Positions 43,061 to 51,258 of a DNA stretch of 56,301 nucleotides are shown here, piece by piece. The notes beneath the pieces are model-generated. The model worked only from the letters and a program-made list of their open reading frames with translations, was not told the DNA's origin and did not search any database. Position 1 is the stretch's first letter. Every line of letters begins with the position of its first letter. Source of the DNA: Clostridiales bacterium (GTDB lineage Bacteria; Bacillota; Clostridia; Christensenellales; Borkfalkiaceae); NCBI GenBank assembly GCA_015055725.1, contig SVHO01000007.1:1-56301 (forward strand). The letters are read 5' to 3'. The translations under genes and the position numbers were made by a program.

Positions 43061-44185
43061 ATGATTTATTTTGACAACTCTGCAACTGGTGGGTTTAAAC
43101 CGCGTTCTGTGACCGACGCCGTTGACACCGTTATAAGATATCTAACGGCAAACCCAGGTAGAAGTGGGCATAGACTTTCTGTTGCAGGCGCAAAAATCGT
43201 AGAAAATTGCAGAAGCACATTATCCGTTATGTTTGGATACCCACAAGAACGCGTTGTTTTTACCAAAAACTGCACGGAAGCACTTAATTTAGCAATTTTC
43301 GGCACTTTAAAATTGGGCGGGCACGTAATCACAACCATTTACGAACACAACTCTGTTTTGCGCCCCCTTTTCGCTCTAAAAAACAAAGGACTTATTGAGT
43401 TAGACGTCCTTAGCCCAGAACCCGATAAGCCTCTTGCTTGCTCTATAAAAGATAAAATTAAACACAACACTTACTTAATCGTTTCAACTGCTCTTTCTAA
43501 CGTGACGGGTTATGAACTACCCGTTCAAGAAATAGGAAAAGTAGCAAAAGAAAACGGATTATTATATTTAATAGACGGAGCGCAAGGCGGTGGTCACGTT
43601 CCACTTTTATTAGAAGACACCAACGCTAATATGATTGCTCTTGCCGGTCATAAAGGTCTTTATGGAATTATGGGTTGCGGAGCTCTGCTTTTTGACACAA
43701 GCGTTAACCCCGAACCACTTATTTACGGCGGAACGGGAAGCGAATCGTTAAATCTTAACCAACCGCAAACTTTCCCCGAAAGTTTAGAAGCGGGCACTCT
43801 CAATTTACCTGCCATTTCCGCGCTTAACGAAGGGGCAAAATACGCTTATGAAAACATCAATAATTTTGGTATTCATCTTTTAGCGTCAACCCAAAAACTA
43901 ATAGACGGAGTAAGTAATATAAAAGGCGTTAAATGTTTTTCAACCCCAAATCGCGCGGGAATATGCTCACTAAAAGTTGATAGACTGCCTTCTAACGAAG
44001 TTGCCGATATATTAAATTCTGAATACGACGTTGCCGTTAGGGGTGGGCTACACTGCGCGCCTTTAATACACAAATTTTTACAAACTGATAGCGAAGGTTT
44101 ATTGCGCGTTAGCCTTGCCGTGCAAAATAGCACGCGCGAAATAAATTACTTTATTTCCGCGCTTGAAAAAATTGCTAACCCTTAA
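43061..44185 (+). CDS. Cysteine desulfurase family aminotransferase (class V)
   Basis: A 374-residue PLP enzyme that would release sulfur (or selenium) from cysteine. YFDNSATGGFKP at the start, NCTEALNLAI, IDGAQGGGHV (Asp and Gln at PLP), the Schiff-base Lys in LAGHKGLYGIMG, and the active-site Cys in RGGLHCAPLIHK are all present. This short-loop form belongs to the IscS/CsdA-like family found beside DUF3343. AAGGAG precedes the ATG. No IscU or SufU partner follows; its stop overlaps that of a convergent gene. Confidence 0.88.
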   Translation: MIYFDNSATGGFKPRSVTDAVDTVIRYLTANPGRSGHRLSVAGAKIVENCRSTLSVMFGYPQERVVFTKNCTEALNLAIFGTLKLGGHVITTIYEHNSVLRPLFALKNKGLIELDVLSPEPDKPLACSIKDKIKHNTYLIVSTALSNVTGYELPVQEIGKVAKENGLLYLIDGAQGGGHVPLLLEDTNANMIALAGHKGLYGIMGCGALLFDTSVNPEPLIYGGTGSESLNLNQPQTFPESLEAGTLNLPAISALNEGAKYAYENINNFGIHLLASTQKLIDGVSNIKGVKCFSTPNRAGICSLKVDRLPSNEVADILNSEYDVAVRGGLHCAPLIHKFLQTDSEGLLRVSLAVQNSTREINYFISALEKIANP

Positions 44186-44472
44186 ATTTTTTTAAGTTCT
44201 CTAACAACCTTTTCTAAAACCTTTCGCTTATTTGCGTCAAGCACGGGTGAAAGCATGCTTGCAAAGTTATCTAAATCAGCGTTGGTTAGCGTTCCGCGTT
44301 GTTTTCCAGCCTTTGCTTGTTCGTAAATGGCGCTAAGCAATTCGTTTTGACTTTTTCCGTCAAACTTGTTCGCCAAAGAAGAAACCATGTTAAGCAAATT
44401 TTTATCCATTTTATCACTATCAACGCCGTTAAAGTTTTTGCCGTTTTTTACGTAATCGTTAAAATCTTGCAT
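44182..44472 (-). CDS. Small helical protein, unknown (96 residues)
   Basis: A hydrophilic, all-helical protein with no recognised family. The C-terminal part (ADLDNFASMLSPVLDANKRKVLEKVV) and its length recall the divergent small protein at 44545, which contains TPDMLAPIIKTFMQN; they could be distant relatives. The ATG is preceded by AGGAGA. The stop shares a TTAA with the convergent desulfurase-like gene. Confidence 0.68.
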   Translation of the reverse strand: MQDFNDYVKNGKNFNGVDSDKMDKNLLNMVSSLANKFDGKSQNELLSAIYEQAKAGKQRGTLTNADLDNFASMLSPVLDANKRKVLEKVVRELKKI

Positions 44473-44544
44473 AATTATCTCCTAAAAAAATTTTTTCAAT
44501 TTCATTGTATGAATTTCATATACTATATTGTTAGCGGAGTGATT

Positions 44545-44829
44545 ATGGAAATATTACAATTTTTATTATCTTTTTTAAGCAAGGAATTAGGAAACGACGG
44601 TTTAACCCAAATTTTTAACGCGTTTAAGCAAAACAACTTTGACTTAAAGCAAGTTATAAAAAACCTAACCCCAGATATGCTTGCGCCAATTATAAAAACC
44701 TTTATGCAAAATAAAAACCGCCCCGAATATTCTAAGGGACGGAATTTTGGGCTTTCTCCTGTTGCAGGGTTTGCCGATAAAGATATAATTTTTACGTTAA
44801 ATAAATATTTTTATTCTCAATCAAACTAG
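44545..44829 (+). CDS. Small helical protein, unknown (94 residues)
   Basis: A Lys/Asn/Phe-rich helical protein with a hydrophobic N-terminus (MEILQFLLSFLSKEL). A GGAG site six bases before the ATG at 44545 sets the start; the frame upstream to 44299 lies opposite the neighbouring gene and is not coding. Divergent partner of the gene at 44182. Its TAG shares a CTAG with the convergent protease gene. Function unknown. Confidence 0.65.
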   Translation: MEILQFLLSFLSKELGNDGLTQIFNAFKQNNFDLKQVIKNLTPDMLAPIIKTFMQNKNRPEYSKGRNFGLSPVAGFADKDIIFTLNKYFYSQSN

Positions 44830-46169
44830 GCTTTTTCTCTTAATTTTTCTAACGCCTTTAAAATCGCGCCGTTTTGTTGCGATTCAACAACGCCGTCTAT
44901 TTGAGTGGTCACACCCACGCCGTTAATGCACGTTCTTTGGCTATTAGGCCACACCACGCGTGCCGTAGTCAACTTAAACGCTCCACCAGATAAAAGTTGA
45001 TAAGTTGTTTGCATAATGCCTTTCCCAAAAGTTTTAGCAACGCCGTAACTATCTTTTTCAACCACGATTATTGCGTTTTCGTTATAAGTTTTAATCGCAC
45101 CGATTAAGCACTCTGATGCAGACGCGGTATTTTGGTCACCCAAAACTACAATTGAAGATATAAAGGATTTATATCTATTCATATCAGTGTAATAAACTTC
45201 TTCACCCGCTTTCCCTTCGGCTATAGCAACGGCGGACTTACTTGAATTGCCGTTCCTTATAAAATAAGACGCTATATGCGTTAAAACGTTCATATATCCG
45301 CCACCGTTATCCCTTAAATCAAGGATAAGTTTTGTTTTACCACGCCCTTCCATATAGGCAAGCGCTTGCCCCATTTGCCAGGTTGCACCGCCTTCAAAGG
45401 AATTTAATTTTATATACCCAACGTCGTCGTCAAGGTAATTCATTTCTTGACTTAATTCATAATTTATTGAGGGCGCGCCACTATTAGAAATGAAGTCGCA
45501 TAAATTTTCGTTATCGAAATACGTCACGTACGACGCAACGTATGATTTTTTAACAACGGAAATTTGCAAAATTTCTCCGCCACGGTCTACTTCAAAAACT
45601 AACTCCGTTCCGCTTTTATAACTATTTATAAAGTCACTAATTTGTTCATTATTAGAAAAAGTTTTTTCTTCGCTTGAAACTTTCCCTTTAAGCAAAACGT
45701 CTCCTCTCTTAATCCCTGCGTGATATGCAGGCGAATTGCCAACCACTTGTCTAATTTTAGTGCTTTGGTCGTAAAGCACAACCCCAACGCCTTGATAATT
45801 GCCCTTTGACTTTTCTATAACTTCGTCGTATTCTTCTTTCGTGTAATATTTAGCGTATCTATCTAAAAGTCCTTTAACAAGCGCGTCTGCAACGTCTTTT
45901 TCATTTATTTCACGGCGTTCGTTTGTTTTAGGGTCGTAAATATACCCCACGCGTTCCATAATGGAAACTAAGTCGTAGGCAACGTTGGCTTCTTTTCCAC
46001 GCAAAAAATAGTTTGCAAAAAAACCGCCTGCAAACGAAATCAAAAAAAACACCACGCCTAAAAGTACCGCAAGCGCAGTGCTTATTTTCTTTTTTGGTGT
46101 TTTTTCTTGGCGCGCCGTTTGAACGGGCGCGCTTTGTTCTTTTATTAAGTCGTTTTTATTTTCTTCCAT
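44826..46169 (-). CDS. ctpA: S41 family C-terminal processing peptidase (CtpA-like)
   Basis: A 447-residue membrane-anchored serine protease. An N-terminal helix (ALAVLLGVVFFLISFAGGFF, near 35-55) is followed by a PDZ domain (NYQGVGVVLYDQ, GNSPAYHAGIKRGDVLL) and the tail-specific protease core (LRDNGGGYMNVL, NTASASECLIGA with Ser, SYGVAKTFGKGIMQ with Lys). It cleaves proteins at the outer membrane face; SpoIVB- or CtpB-like signalling is possible in a spore former. It starts two bases after cdaR stops. Confidence 0.93.
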   Translation of the reverse strand: MEENKNDLIKEQSAPVQTARQEKTPKKKISTALAVLLGVVFFLISFAGGFFANYFLRGKEANVAYDLVSIMERVGYIYDPKTNERREINEKDVADALVKGLLDRYAKYYTKEEYDEVIEKSKGNYQGVGVVLYDQSTKIRQVVGNSPAYHAGIKRGDVLLKGKVSSEEKTFSNNEQISDFINSYKSGTELVFEVDRGGEILQISVVKKSYVASYVTYFDNENLCDFISNSGAPSINYELSQEMNYLDDDVGYIKLNSFEGGATWQMGQALAYMEGRGKTKLILDLRDNGGGYMNVLTHIASYFIRNGNSSKSAVAIAEGKAGEEVYYTDMNRYKSFISSIVVLGDQNTASASECLIGAIKTYNENAIIVVEKDSYGVAKTFGKGIMQTTYQLLSGGAFKLTTARVVWPNSQRTCINGVGVTTQIDGVVESQQNGAILKALEKLREKA

Positions 46170-46171
46170 AA

Positions 46172-47209
46172 TCACCTTACTAATTTTGCAAGAATAGTTA
46201 TCAATCTAAATGTCACGGCGTCTGAAAATTTGCGAATATTAAGCCCCGTTTCCTTTTCAATTTTATCTAACCTATAAGTCAAAGTGTTTCTATGTAGGTA
46301 TAATTTTCTTGAAGTTTCGCTAACGTTTAGGCTGTTTTCCAAAAATTCTTCGGCTGTGTTTACCATTTCTTCGTCGTCAAAAATTTCGCTTGCGTTGGTG
46401 TCCATAAGCATTTCAAGATATTCGTTAAGTTTATACTTAGGCAAATCTTCAAGCATTTTGATAAGCATATATTCCTTAAAAGAGTGAATATCGCCCTTAG
46501 AATTTATAGCCGTTGCCATTCTAACAGCCGTCATTGCCTGCGAAAATGAAGTGCTTAAATCGGCAATCGTTTTAACCGTTCCACCTATAGATATACGAAC
46601 AACGGACCCCGTTTCTTCATAAACTGATTGCTTTAAAAATTCAGCGTATTCTGTAGAAGAGTGATATTCGGAATCGTCGTCCATGAACTTAACGAACGCG
46701 AGTTGACTTTCATCAATTTCAACAACGAAGTCAATCCCGTCAACTACGAAGTTTGCAAGCAAATTTTTAACGTCGTTAATCTTAGATTGAGCAACGCCAA
46801 TCACCATAACGAAAGCAGGCATATCTTTCATTGAATATTTGCGCATATACCTTGAAATTTGGGTATAGTTGGTTTCACCTAAAAGAATTGCCTTGCAAAA
46901 ATCCGTTCTCGAAAGCCCAGATTCTTTAAAGAAAGAGTTTTCTGCAAGTTCGCCGATTAAATAAGCGTAATTTTTAGCGCTTTCACCAATCCCTTCAATT
47001 CGCCCTATAAAACACTTACTTTTATATTTTATATAAAAAAGCGTTTTGTTTTGCGATTCGTCCATTTTAACCCCATCAAAATCAGTAGGAACAATTTCCC
47101 CCGGTTGCCCCGCGCCTGCAACGAAATTGCCGTTCGCATCAAACACCGAAAACTCGATACCTGTTTTTTCAGTTATTCCGTTTATAAAAACCCTTATATC
47201 TGCATCCAT
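46172..47209 (-). CDS. CdaR/PucR-type transcriptional regulator
   Basis: A 345-residue regulator with a sensory N-terminus (GIEFSVFDANGNFVAGAG), a central GGDEF-like degenerate domain and a C-terminal PucR helix-turn-helix (NVSETSRKLYLHRNTLTYRLD). This layout is like CdaR, which senses sugar diacids, but no diacid genes are near. AAAGGTGA before the ATG at 47209 sets the start; the open frame goes to 47281. Co-transcribed with ctpA. Confidence 0.88.
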   Translation of the reverse strand: MDADIRVFINGITEKTGIEFSVFDANGNFVAGAGQPGEIVPTDFDGVKMDESQNKTLFYIKYKSKCFIGRIEGIGESAKNYAYLIGELAENSFFKESGLSRTDFCKAILLGETNYTQISRYMRKYSMKDMPAFVMVIGVAQSKINDVKNLLANFVVDGIDFVVEIDESQLAFVKFMDDDSEYHSSTEYAEFLKQSVYEETGSVVRISIGGTVKTIADLSTSFSQAMTAVRMATAINSKGDIHSFKEYMLIKMLEDLPKYKLNEYLEMLMDTNASEIFDDEEMVNTAEEFLENSLNVSETSRKLYLHRNTLTYRLDKIEKETGLNIRKFSDAVTFRLITILAKLVR

Positions 47210-47336
47210 ATTTTCACCTTTAATGAGTAAGTTAAAAAGATTATACCTTTTTTTCGCGCTAATTACAACTAAAAAGAGCAAATTTTTTAAATAAGTTCGT
47301 CAAATTGCACAAATTGTTATAAAAAAACAGCAAAAA

Positions 47337-47376
47337 AAAGGCAGTTTTTAAAAAATTGCTTTAAAAAACCGCCTTT
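47337..47376 (-). terminator. Terminator after the symporter gene
   Basis: AAAGGC...GCCTTT with AAAAAC/GTTTTT inner pairs and one mismatch, followed by eight T on the minus strand. Confidence 0.8.
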
Positions 47377-47410
47377 ATTAAAAAAATCTTTTTTGTTTTA
47401 ATTTTATTTT

Positions 47411-48862
47411 TTAATTCTCTAATCGGTCAGAAAGCGCTTGATTAGGCTTGTCTACCACGCCCTTTTTACCGTTTTCTTTTAATTCTAAAACGACTATATT
47501 TGAAATCGCCACTAACGCTATAACGTTAGGCAACACCATAAAGTTATTAAATAAGTCTGATAAAGCCCAAACCAAATCGTTCTTTAAGAACGCACCTAAG
47601 AAAATAAATACTACGGCAAGTATTGAATAAATTATAACAGACTTTTTGCCAAAAAGATATTCAAAGTTGATTTTGCCGAATAAATTCCAACTAATAATAG
47701 TTGAAAAAGCAAAGAAAGTTAAGCATAACGCAACAAAACTCGTGCCGATAATCGAACCAACGTCTGCATTAGTGAACAAAACCGTTATTGCCGTTTGAAC
47801 TGCGTTTTCCGGTTCAACTGCCTGCCAACCATTTGGAATTTTAACGTAAAGTGAAGTGATAACAATAAGCGCAGTTATAGTTAGCACAACGAAAGTATCC
47901 AAAAACACCCCTATCATAGCAACCGTTCCTTGTTCGTGTGGGGTTTTAACGTTTGCCTGAGCGTGTGCGTGAGGGGTTGAACCCATACCCGCTTCGTTAG
48001 AAAACAACCCACGCTTTGCGCCCATACTGATTGCCTTTTTAAGCGCAACGCCAACACCACCGCCTATTATTGCTTGGGGTGTAAAGGCATACTTTATAAT
48101 ATACCAGAACGCCGTGGGAAGAGACGTGATATTAACGCATAAAATAACAATTCCACCGAGCAAATAGACAACAGCCATTATAGGCACCATTTTTTCGGTG
48201 ACTGATGCAATTCGCTTTGCTCCACCTATAAAAATTATAGCGGACAAAATTGCCAACACCACACCGACAATCCAACCAAAAGTGGTGTAATCATAACCAC
48301 CCACCCCTGCTATTGCCGAACTAATTGCATTAGATTGAACCATTGGCCCGATAAAGCCGAGCGCGACAACTGTTGCAACTGCAAAAAACAATGCTAAAAA
48401 CTTGCCGAACTTTCCCTTAAAAGCCGTGCGAATATAGTAAACGGGACCACCCGAAACGTTGCCGTTTTCATCAATTTTTTTGGTTTTTTGCGCAAGCACC
48501 GCTTCGGCGTAAATAGTTGCCATGCCGAAAAATGCAATAATCCACATCCAGAAAATCGCCCCTGGTCCGCCTAAAAGAATAGCACTGCACGCGCCCACTA
48601 TGTTTCCCGTTCCAACTTGCGCGGCAACAGCCGTTGTGAACGCTTGGAAAGAACTCATGCCGTTCTTTTGTTTTCCACCGTTTAATTTAAGGTTGCCAAA
48701 CACCTTTTTCATGCCTTGTCCAAAGCAACGCACTTGAACGAAACGCGTGCGAATTGTAAAGAAAACGCCCACGCCAACCAACAATATAACCAATATGTAG
48801 TCGACTAAAAATTCGTTTGCCGTGCTAACGGCAGTTTCAAGAAACTCTAAAACCTTTTGCAT
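47411..48862 (-). CDS. Alanine/glycine:cation symporter (AGCS family)
   Basis: A 483-residue membrane transporter with about eleven helices that imports Ala or Gly with Na+. The family signature region FQAFTTAVAAQVGTGNIVGA, the GPGAIFWMW block and RGLFSNEAGMGSTPHAHA are clear. A glycine riboswitch in its leader points to glycine as the regulated substrate. GGGGTG precedes the ATG. It stands alone between terminators. Confidence 0.95.
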   Translation of the reverse strand: MQKVLEFLETAVSTANEFLVDYILVILLVGVGVFFTIRTRFVQVRCFGQGMKKVFGNLKLNGGKQKNGMSSFQAFTTAVAAQVGTGNIVGACSAILLGGPGAIFWMWIIAFFGMATIYAEAVLAQKTKKIDENGNVSGGPVYYIRTAFKGKFGKFLALFFAVATVVALGFIGPMVQSNAISSAIAGVGGYDYTTFGWIVGVVLAILSAIIFIGGAKRIASVTEKMVPIMAVVYLLGGIVILCVNITSLPTAFWYIIKYAFTPQAIIGGGVGVALKKAISMGAKRGLFSNEAGMGSTPHAHAQANVKTPHEQGTVAMIGVFLDTFVVLTITALIVITSLYVKIPNGWQAVEPENAVQTAITVLFTNADVGSIIGTSFVALCLTFFAFSTIISWNLFGKINFEYLFGKKSVIIYSILAVVFIFLGAFLKNDLVWALSDLFNNFMVLPNVIALVAISNIVVLELKENGKKGVVDKPNQALSDRLEN

Positions 48863-48876
48863 AAAGCACCCCTAAT

Positions 48877-48912
48877 AAAAAAAATAAAGCCGTTCCGACA
48901 ATCGCGAAACAA
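48877..48912 (-). terminator. Riboswitch-linked terminator in the symporter leader
   Basis: GTTGTTTC pairs with GGAACGGC (three G-U pairs) around GCGATTGTC, followed by TTTATTTTTTTT (48888-48877). It lies between aptamer and ATG and is the likely expression platform. Confidence 0.65.
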
Positions 48913-48944
48913 CTCCAAAGAAAAATGATAAACGTATAAAAATA

Positions 48945-49068
48945 TGCGTTCCGTCCTTTTGCCTGAGAGATTCAGGGCGTTGCCCTTTGCACCTTCGGCA
49001 CTCTAAAAAGAGATTCTCCGGAATTCCTCCGCTTGCAGTTTAATTAAATTCTGCAAACTTCATCAGAA
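48945..49068 (-). promoter_or_regulatory. Glycine riboswitch, single aptamer
   Basis: The minus strand carries one complete glycine aptamer: GGAGAATCTC, GAGTGCCGAAGGTGCAA, CCCTGAATCTCTCAGG and AAAAGGACGGA. The segment 49030-49066 (TTTGCAG/CTGCAAG stem) cannot form a second aptamer and fits the ghost-aptamer stem of singlet glycine switches. Confidence 0.92.
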
Positions 49069-49078
49069 ATATAGGCTT

Positions 49079-49107
49079 AGTATAGCACTTTAATAAAAAC
49101 TTGTCAA
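49079..49107 (-). promoter_or_regulatory. Promoter of the glycine-riboswitch transcript
   Basis: TTGACA (49107-49102), 17-bp spacer, TATACT (49084-49079); +1 near 49072, about 210 nt before the ATG. Confidence 0.88.
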
Positions 49108-49148
49108 ATACTTAACGGCTCATTTTTATTAGTTAATAAATTTATTAA

Positions 49149-49184
49149 TAAACGCGGTCAATCTGCATCGATTGACCGCGTTTA
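49149..49184 (-). terminator. cysK terminator
   Basis: TAAACGCGGTCAATC (49149-49163) pairs with GATTGACCGCGTTTA (49170-49184), loop TGCATC. On the minus strand only a short AT-rich tail follows, so efficiency is uncertain despite the 15-bp stem. Confidence 0.75.
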
Positions 49185-49197
49185 TAACTGTTTAATT

Positions 49198-50130
49198 TTA
49201 TTCGTTTTCAAAAAGCGGGGTTGAAAAATATCTTTCCGCCGTATCGGGAAGAACGGTCACAACCGTTTTGCCCTTTCCTAAAAGTTTAGCAAGTTTTTTA
49301 GCCGCCGCCACGTTAGTTCCCGAAGAGATACCGCACATAATACCTTCAAGGCGAGCCAAATCTTTTGAAGTTGCAAGTGCTTCTTCATCAGAGATGATAC
49401 AAACGTCTTCAAAAATATTGCAATTTAGAACGGGTGGAATAAGCCCGTCACCAATCCCCATTTGAATATGCGAGCCGATTGTTCCGCCAGCCAAAATAGC
49501 CGCGTTTTCAGGCTCTACCGCCCAAATTTTAATATCGGGATTTTGCGCTTTTAAAACTTCACCAATACCCGTAATAGTTCCGCCCGTGCCTATCCCCGAA
49601 CAAAATCCGTGAATCGGCCCTGCAACCTGCTCTAAAATTTCTAAGCCCGTGTGATGACGGTGAACGGTTGGGTTTGCTGGGTTTTCAAACTGTTGCGGAA
49701 CGTAAACGTTAGGGTTTTCTTTTTGCATTTTAAGCGCCATTTTTAAACACTTGTCAATGCAATCTCCAATATTTCCGTCGTCGTGTATAAGGATAACTTC
49801 AGCACCGTAATGGCGAACCAACTTTCTGCGTTCTTCACTAACCGAATCGGGCATAATAATAACCGTTTTATACCCTTTAACCGCCCCCACGAGCGCAAGA
49901 CCGATACCTTGATTGCCACTCGTTGGCTCAACGATAATAGTATCCTTATTGATAATACCCTTTCTTTCGGCTTCGGTAATCATATTAAACGCCGTGCGCG
50001 TTTTAATTGACCCACCAACGTTAAGCCCTTCAAACTTAACTAAAATCTCGGCGGAATCACTGTCAACCATCTTATTCAATCTAATAATCGGTGTGTGCCC
50101 GATTGCTTGTAATACGTCGTTATAAATCAT
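49198..50130 (-). CDS. cysK: Cysteine synthase A (O-acetylserine sulfhydrylase)
   Basis: A 310-residue beta-family PLP enzyme making cysteine from O-acetylserine and sulfide. The Schiff-base Lys is in GGSIKTRTAF, the substrate loop is PTSGNQGIGLAL, the phosphate loop GTGGTITGIG, and SSGTNVAAA is present. The lysine motif reads SIKTR rather than the usual SVKDR. There is no ribosome site; the predicted leader is only six bases. No cysE is adjacent. Confidence 0.93.
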   Translation of the reverse strand: MIYNDVLQAIGHTPIIRLNKMVDSDSAEILVKFEGLNVGGSIKTRTAFNMITEAERKGIINKDTIIVEPTSGNQGIGLALVGAVKGYKTVIIMPDSVSEERRKLVRHYGAEVILIHDDGNIGDCIDKCLKMALKMQKENPNVYVPQQFENPANPTVHRHHTGLEILEQVAGPIHGFCSGIGTGGTITGIGEVLKAQNPDIKIWAVEPENAAILAGGTIGSHIQMGIGDGLIPPVLNCNIFEDVCIISDEEALATSKDLARLEGIMCGISSGTNVAAAKKLAKLLGKGKTVVTVLPDTAERYFSTPLFENE

Positions 50131-50142
50131 AATAATAATAAG

Positions 50143-50171
50143 ATACTATATATTTTATTTAAAATCAACAA
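50143..50171 (-). promoter_or_regulatory. cysK promoter
   Basis: TTGTTG (50171-50166), 17-bp spacer, TAGTAT (50148-50143); +1 at about 50136, six bases before the ATG. The rest of the spacer to 50244 holds only a weak AAAGCG/CGTTTT hairpin near 50219-50236. Confidence 0.5.
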
Positions 50172-50244
50172 AATTAGTGCAAACTTGAAATTTTAATTAA
50201 AAGTTTTTTTGTTTGATAAAAGCGGAGCGTTTTTTCTTTGTTTA

Positions 50245-51219
50245 TTATTTAACAATTAAAACAACCTTGCCAACGTTTTCCCCACGATATAAAGTTTGTT
50301 GCGCTTCATCCGCCTGTTCCAACGGAAACGTTTTATAAATTTTTATCTTTATTTGTCCACTTTCGAATTTATCCCAAGTTTTTTCAACCAACTCTTTTAA
50401 AAGTTGACCTTTTTCTTCTGGCGTTTTGCTTCTCAAAGTGCTTCCGATAATTCTAATATTTTTAACGAAAACGTTTCTAAAATCCACTTCCGACACGTCA
50501 CCCGCAAGTGAAGCAATTTGAATCCATCTGCAACCCCTTGCAACGTATTTTAAGCACTCACCAAGTTTTTCGCCCGCCAAGCAATCAATGGCTATATCCA
50601 CAGGCGTGCCGTTTTGTTCTTCTTGCTTAAAAACTTCTACAATATCTTCTACACTCGTATCCACAACCCTATCTGCATTAAGATATGCAACTTTATCAAC
50701 CTTTTGGGCACCACGCACCGAAGTTATTACTCGCATGCCAAAGGCTTTTGCCATAGGAACAACGGCGCTTGCAAGCCCACTGTTTCCACCACTTATATAT
50801 AGTGTTTCTTTTTCTTTGGCTTGGCCAACACAAAAAAGATTAAGATATGCCGTCATATAAACTTCGGGTATTGCAGATGCTTCCGCAAAAGATAAGCCTT
50901 TGGGCATAGGCATAACCATTTGTTCGGGAACGGACACATATTCAGCATAACCGCCACCACCTAAAAGCGCACATACTTTATCGCCAACCTTAAAGTTTTT
51001 CACATTGTTTGCAATTTCCTTGATAACGCCGGCAACTTCAAGCCCCGGCCACTCTGGACAACCTGCGGGTGGCGGATAGTTGCCTTCCCTTTGCAAAAGG
51101 TCTGCACGATTTAACGCAGATGCATAAACTTCAATTAAAACTTCCCCGTCTTTAAGAACGGGATTTGAAACGTCTTTATAACTTAAACTTTGGTCTTTAT
51201 TGATAACGATTGCTTTCAT
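50245..51219 (-). CDS. NAD(P)H-quinone oxidoreductase-like (zinc-independent MDR)
   Basis: A 324-residue medium-chain dehydrogenase/reductase of the quinone oxidoreductase/PIG3 type. ALNRADLLQREGNYPPPAG and PGLEVAGVI are family marks, GGNSGLASAVVPMAKAFG is the cofactor fold, and the zinc ligands of alcohol dehydrogenases are absent. It probably reduces a quinone or enone with NADPH. AAAAGGAA precedes the ATG. Third gene of the AraC-flanked operon, 39 bp after the DHQase-like gene. Confidence 0.88.
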   Translation of the reverse strand: MKAIVINKDQSLSYKDVSNPVLKDGEVLIEVYASALNRADLLQREGNYPPPAGCPEWPGLEVAGVIKEIANNVKNFKVGDKVCALLGGGGYAEYVSVPEQMVMPMPKGLSFAEASAIPEVYMTAYLNLFCVGQAKEKETLYISGGNSGLASAVVPMAKAFGMRVITSVRGAQKVDKVAYLNADRVVDTSVEDIVEVFKQEEQNGTPVDIAIDCLAGEKLGECLKYVARGCRWIQIASLAGDVSEVDFRNVFVKNIRIIGSTLRSKTPEEKGQLLKELVEKTWDKFESGQIKIKIYKTFPLEQADEAQQTLYRGENVGKVVLIVK

Positions 51220-51258
51220 TTCTTTTTCCTTTTAATTTAAACACGCTCGTTATGAGCA

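Noticed and set aside
44299-44544. N-terminal extension of the small protein at 44545
   Set aside because: It runs opposite the 44182-44472 gene; the ribosome site is at 44545.
49020-49068. A second glycine aptamer
   Set aside because: The conserved GAAGG...GCAA and CTGAA...CAGG blocks are missing; only a simple stem forms.
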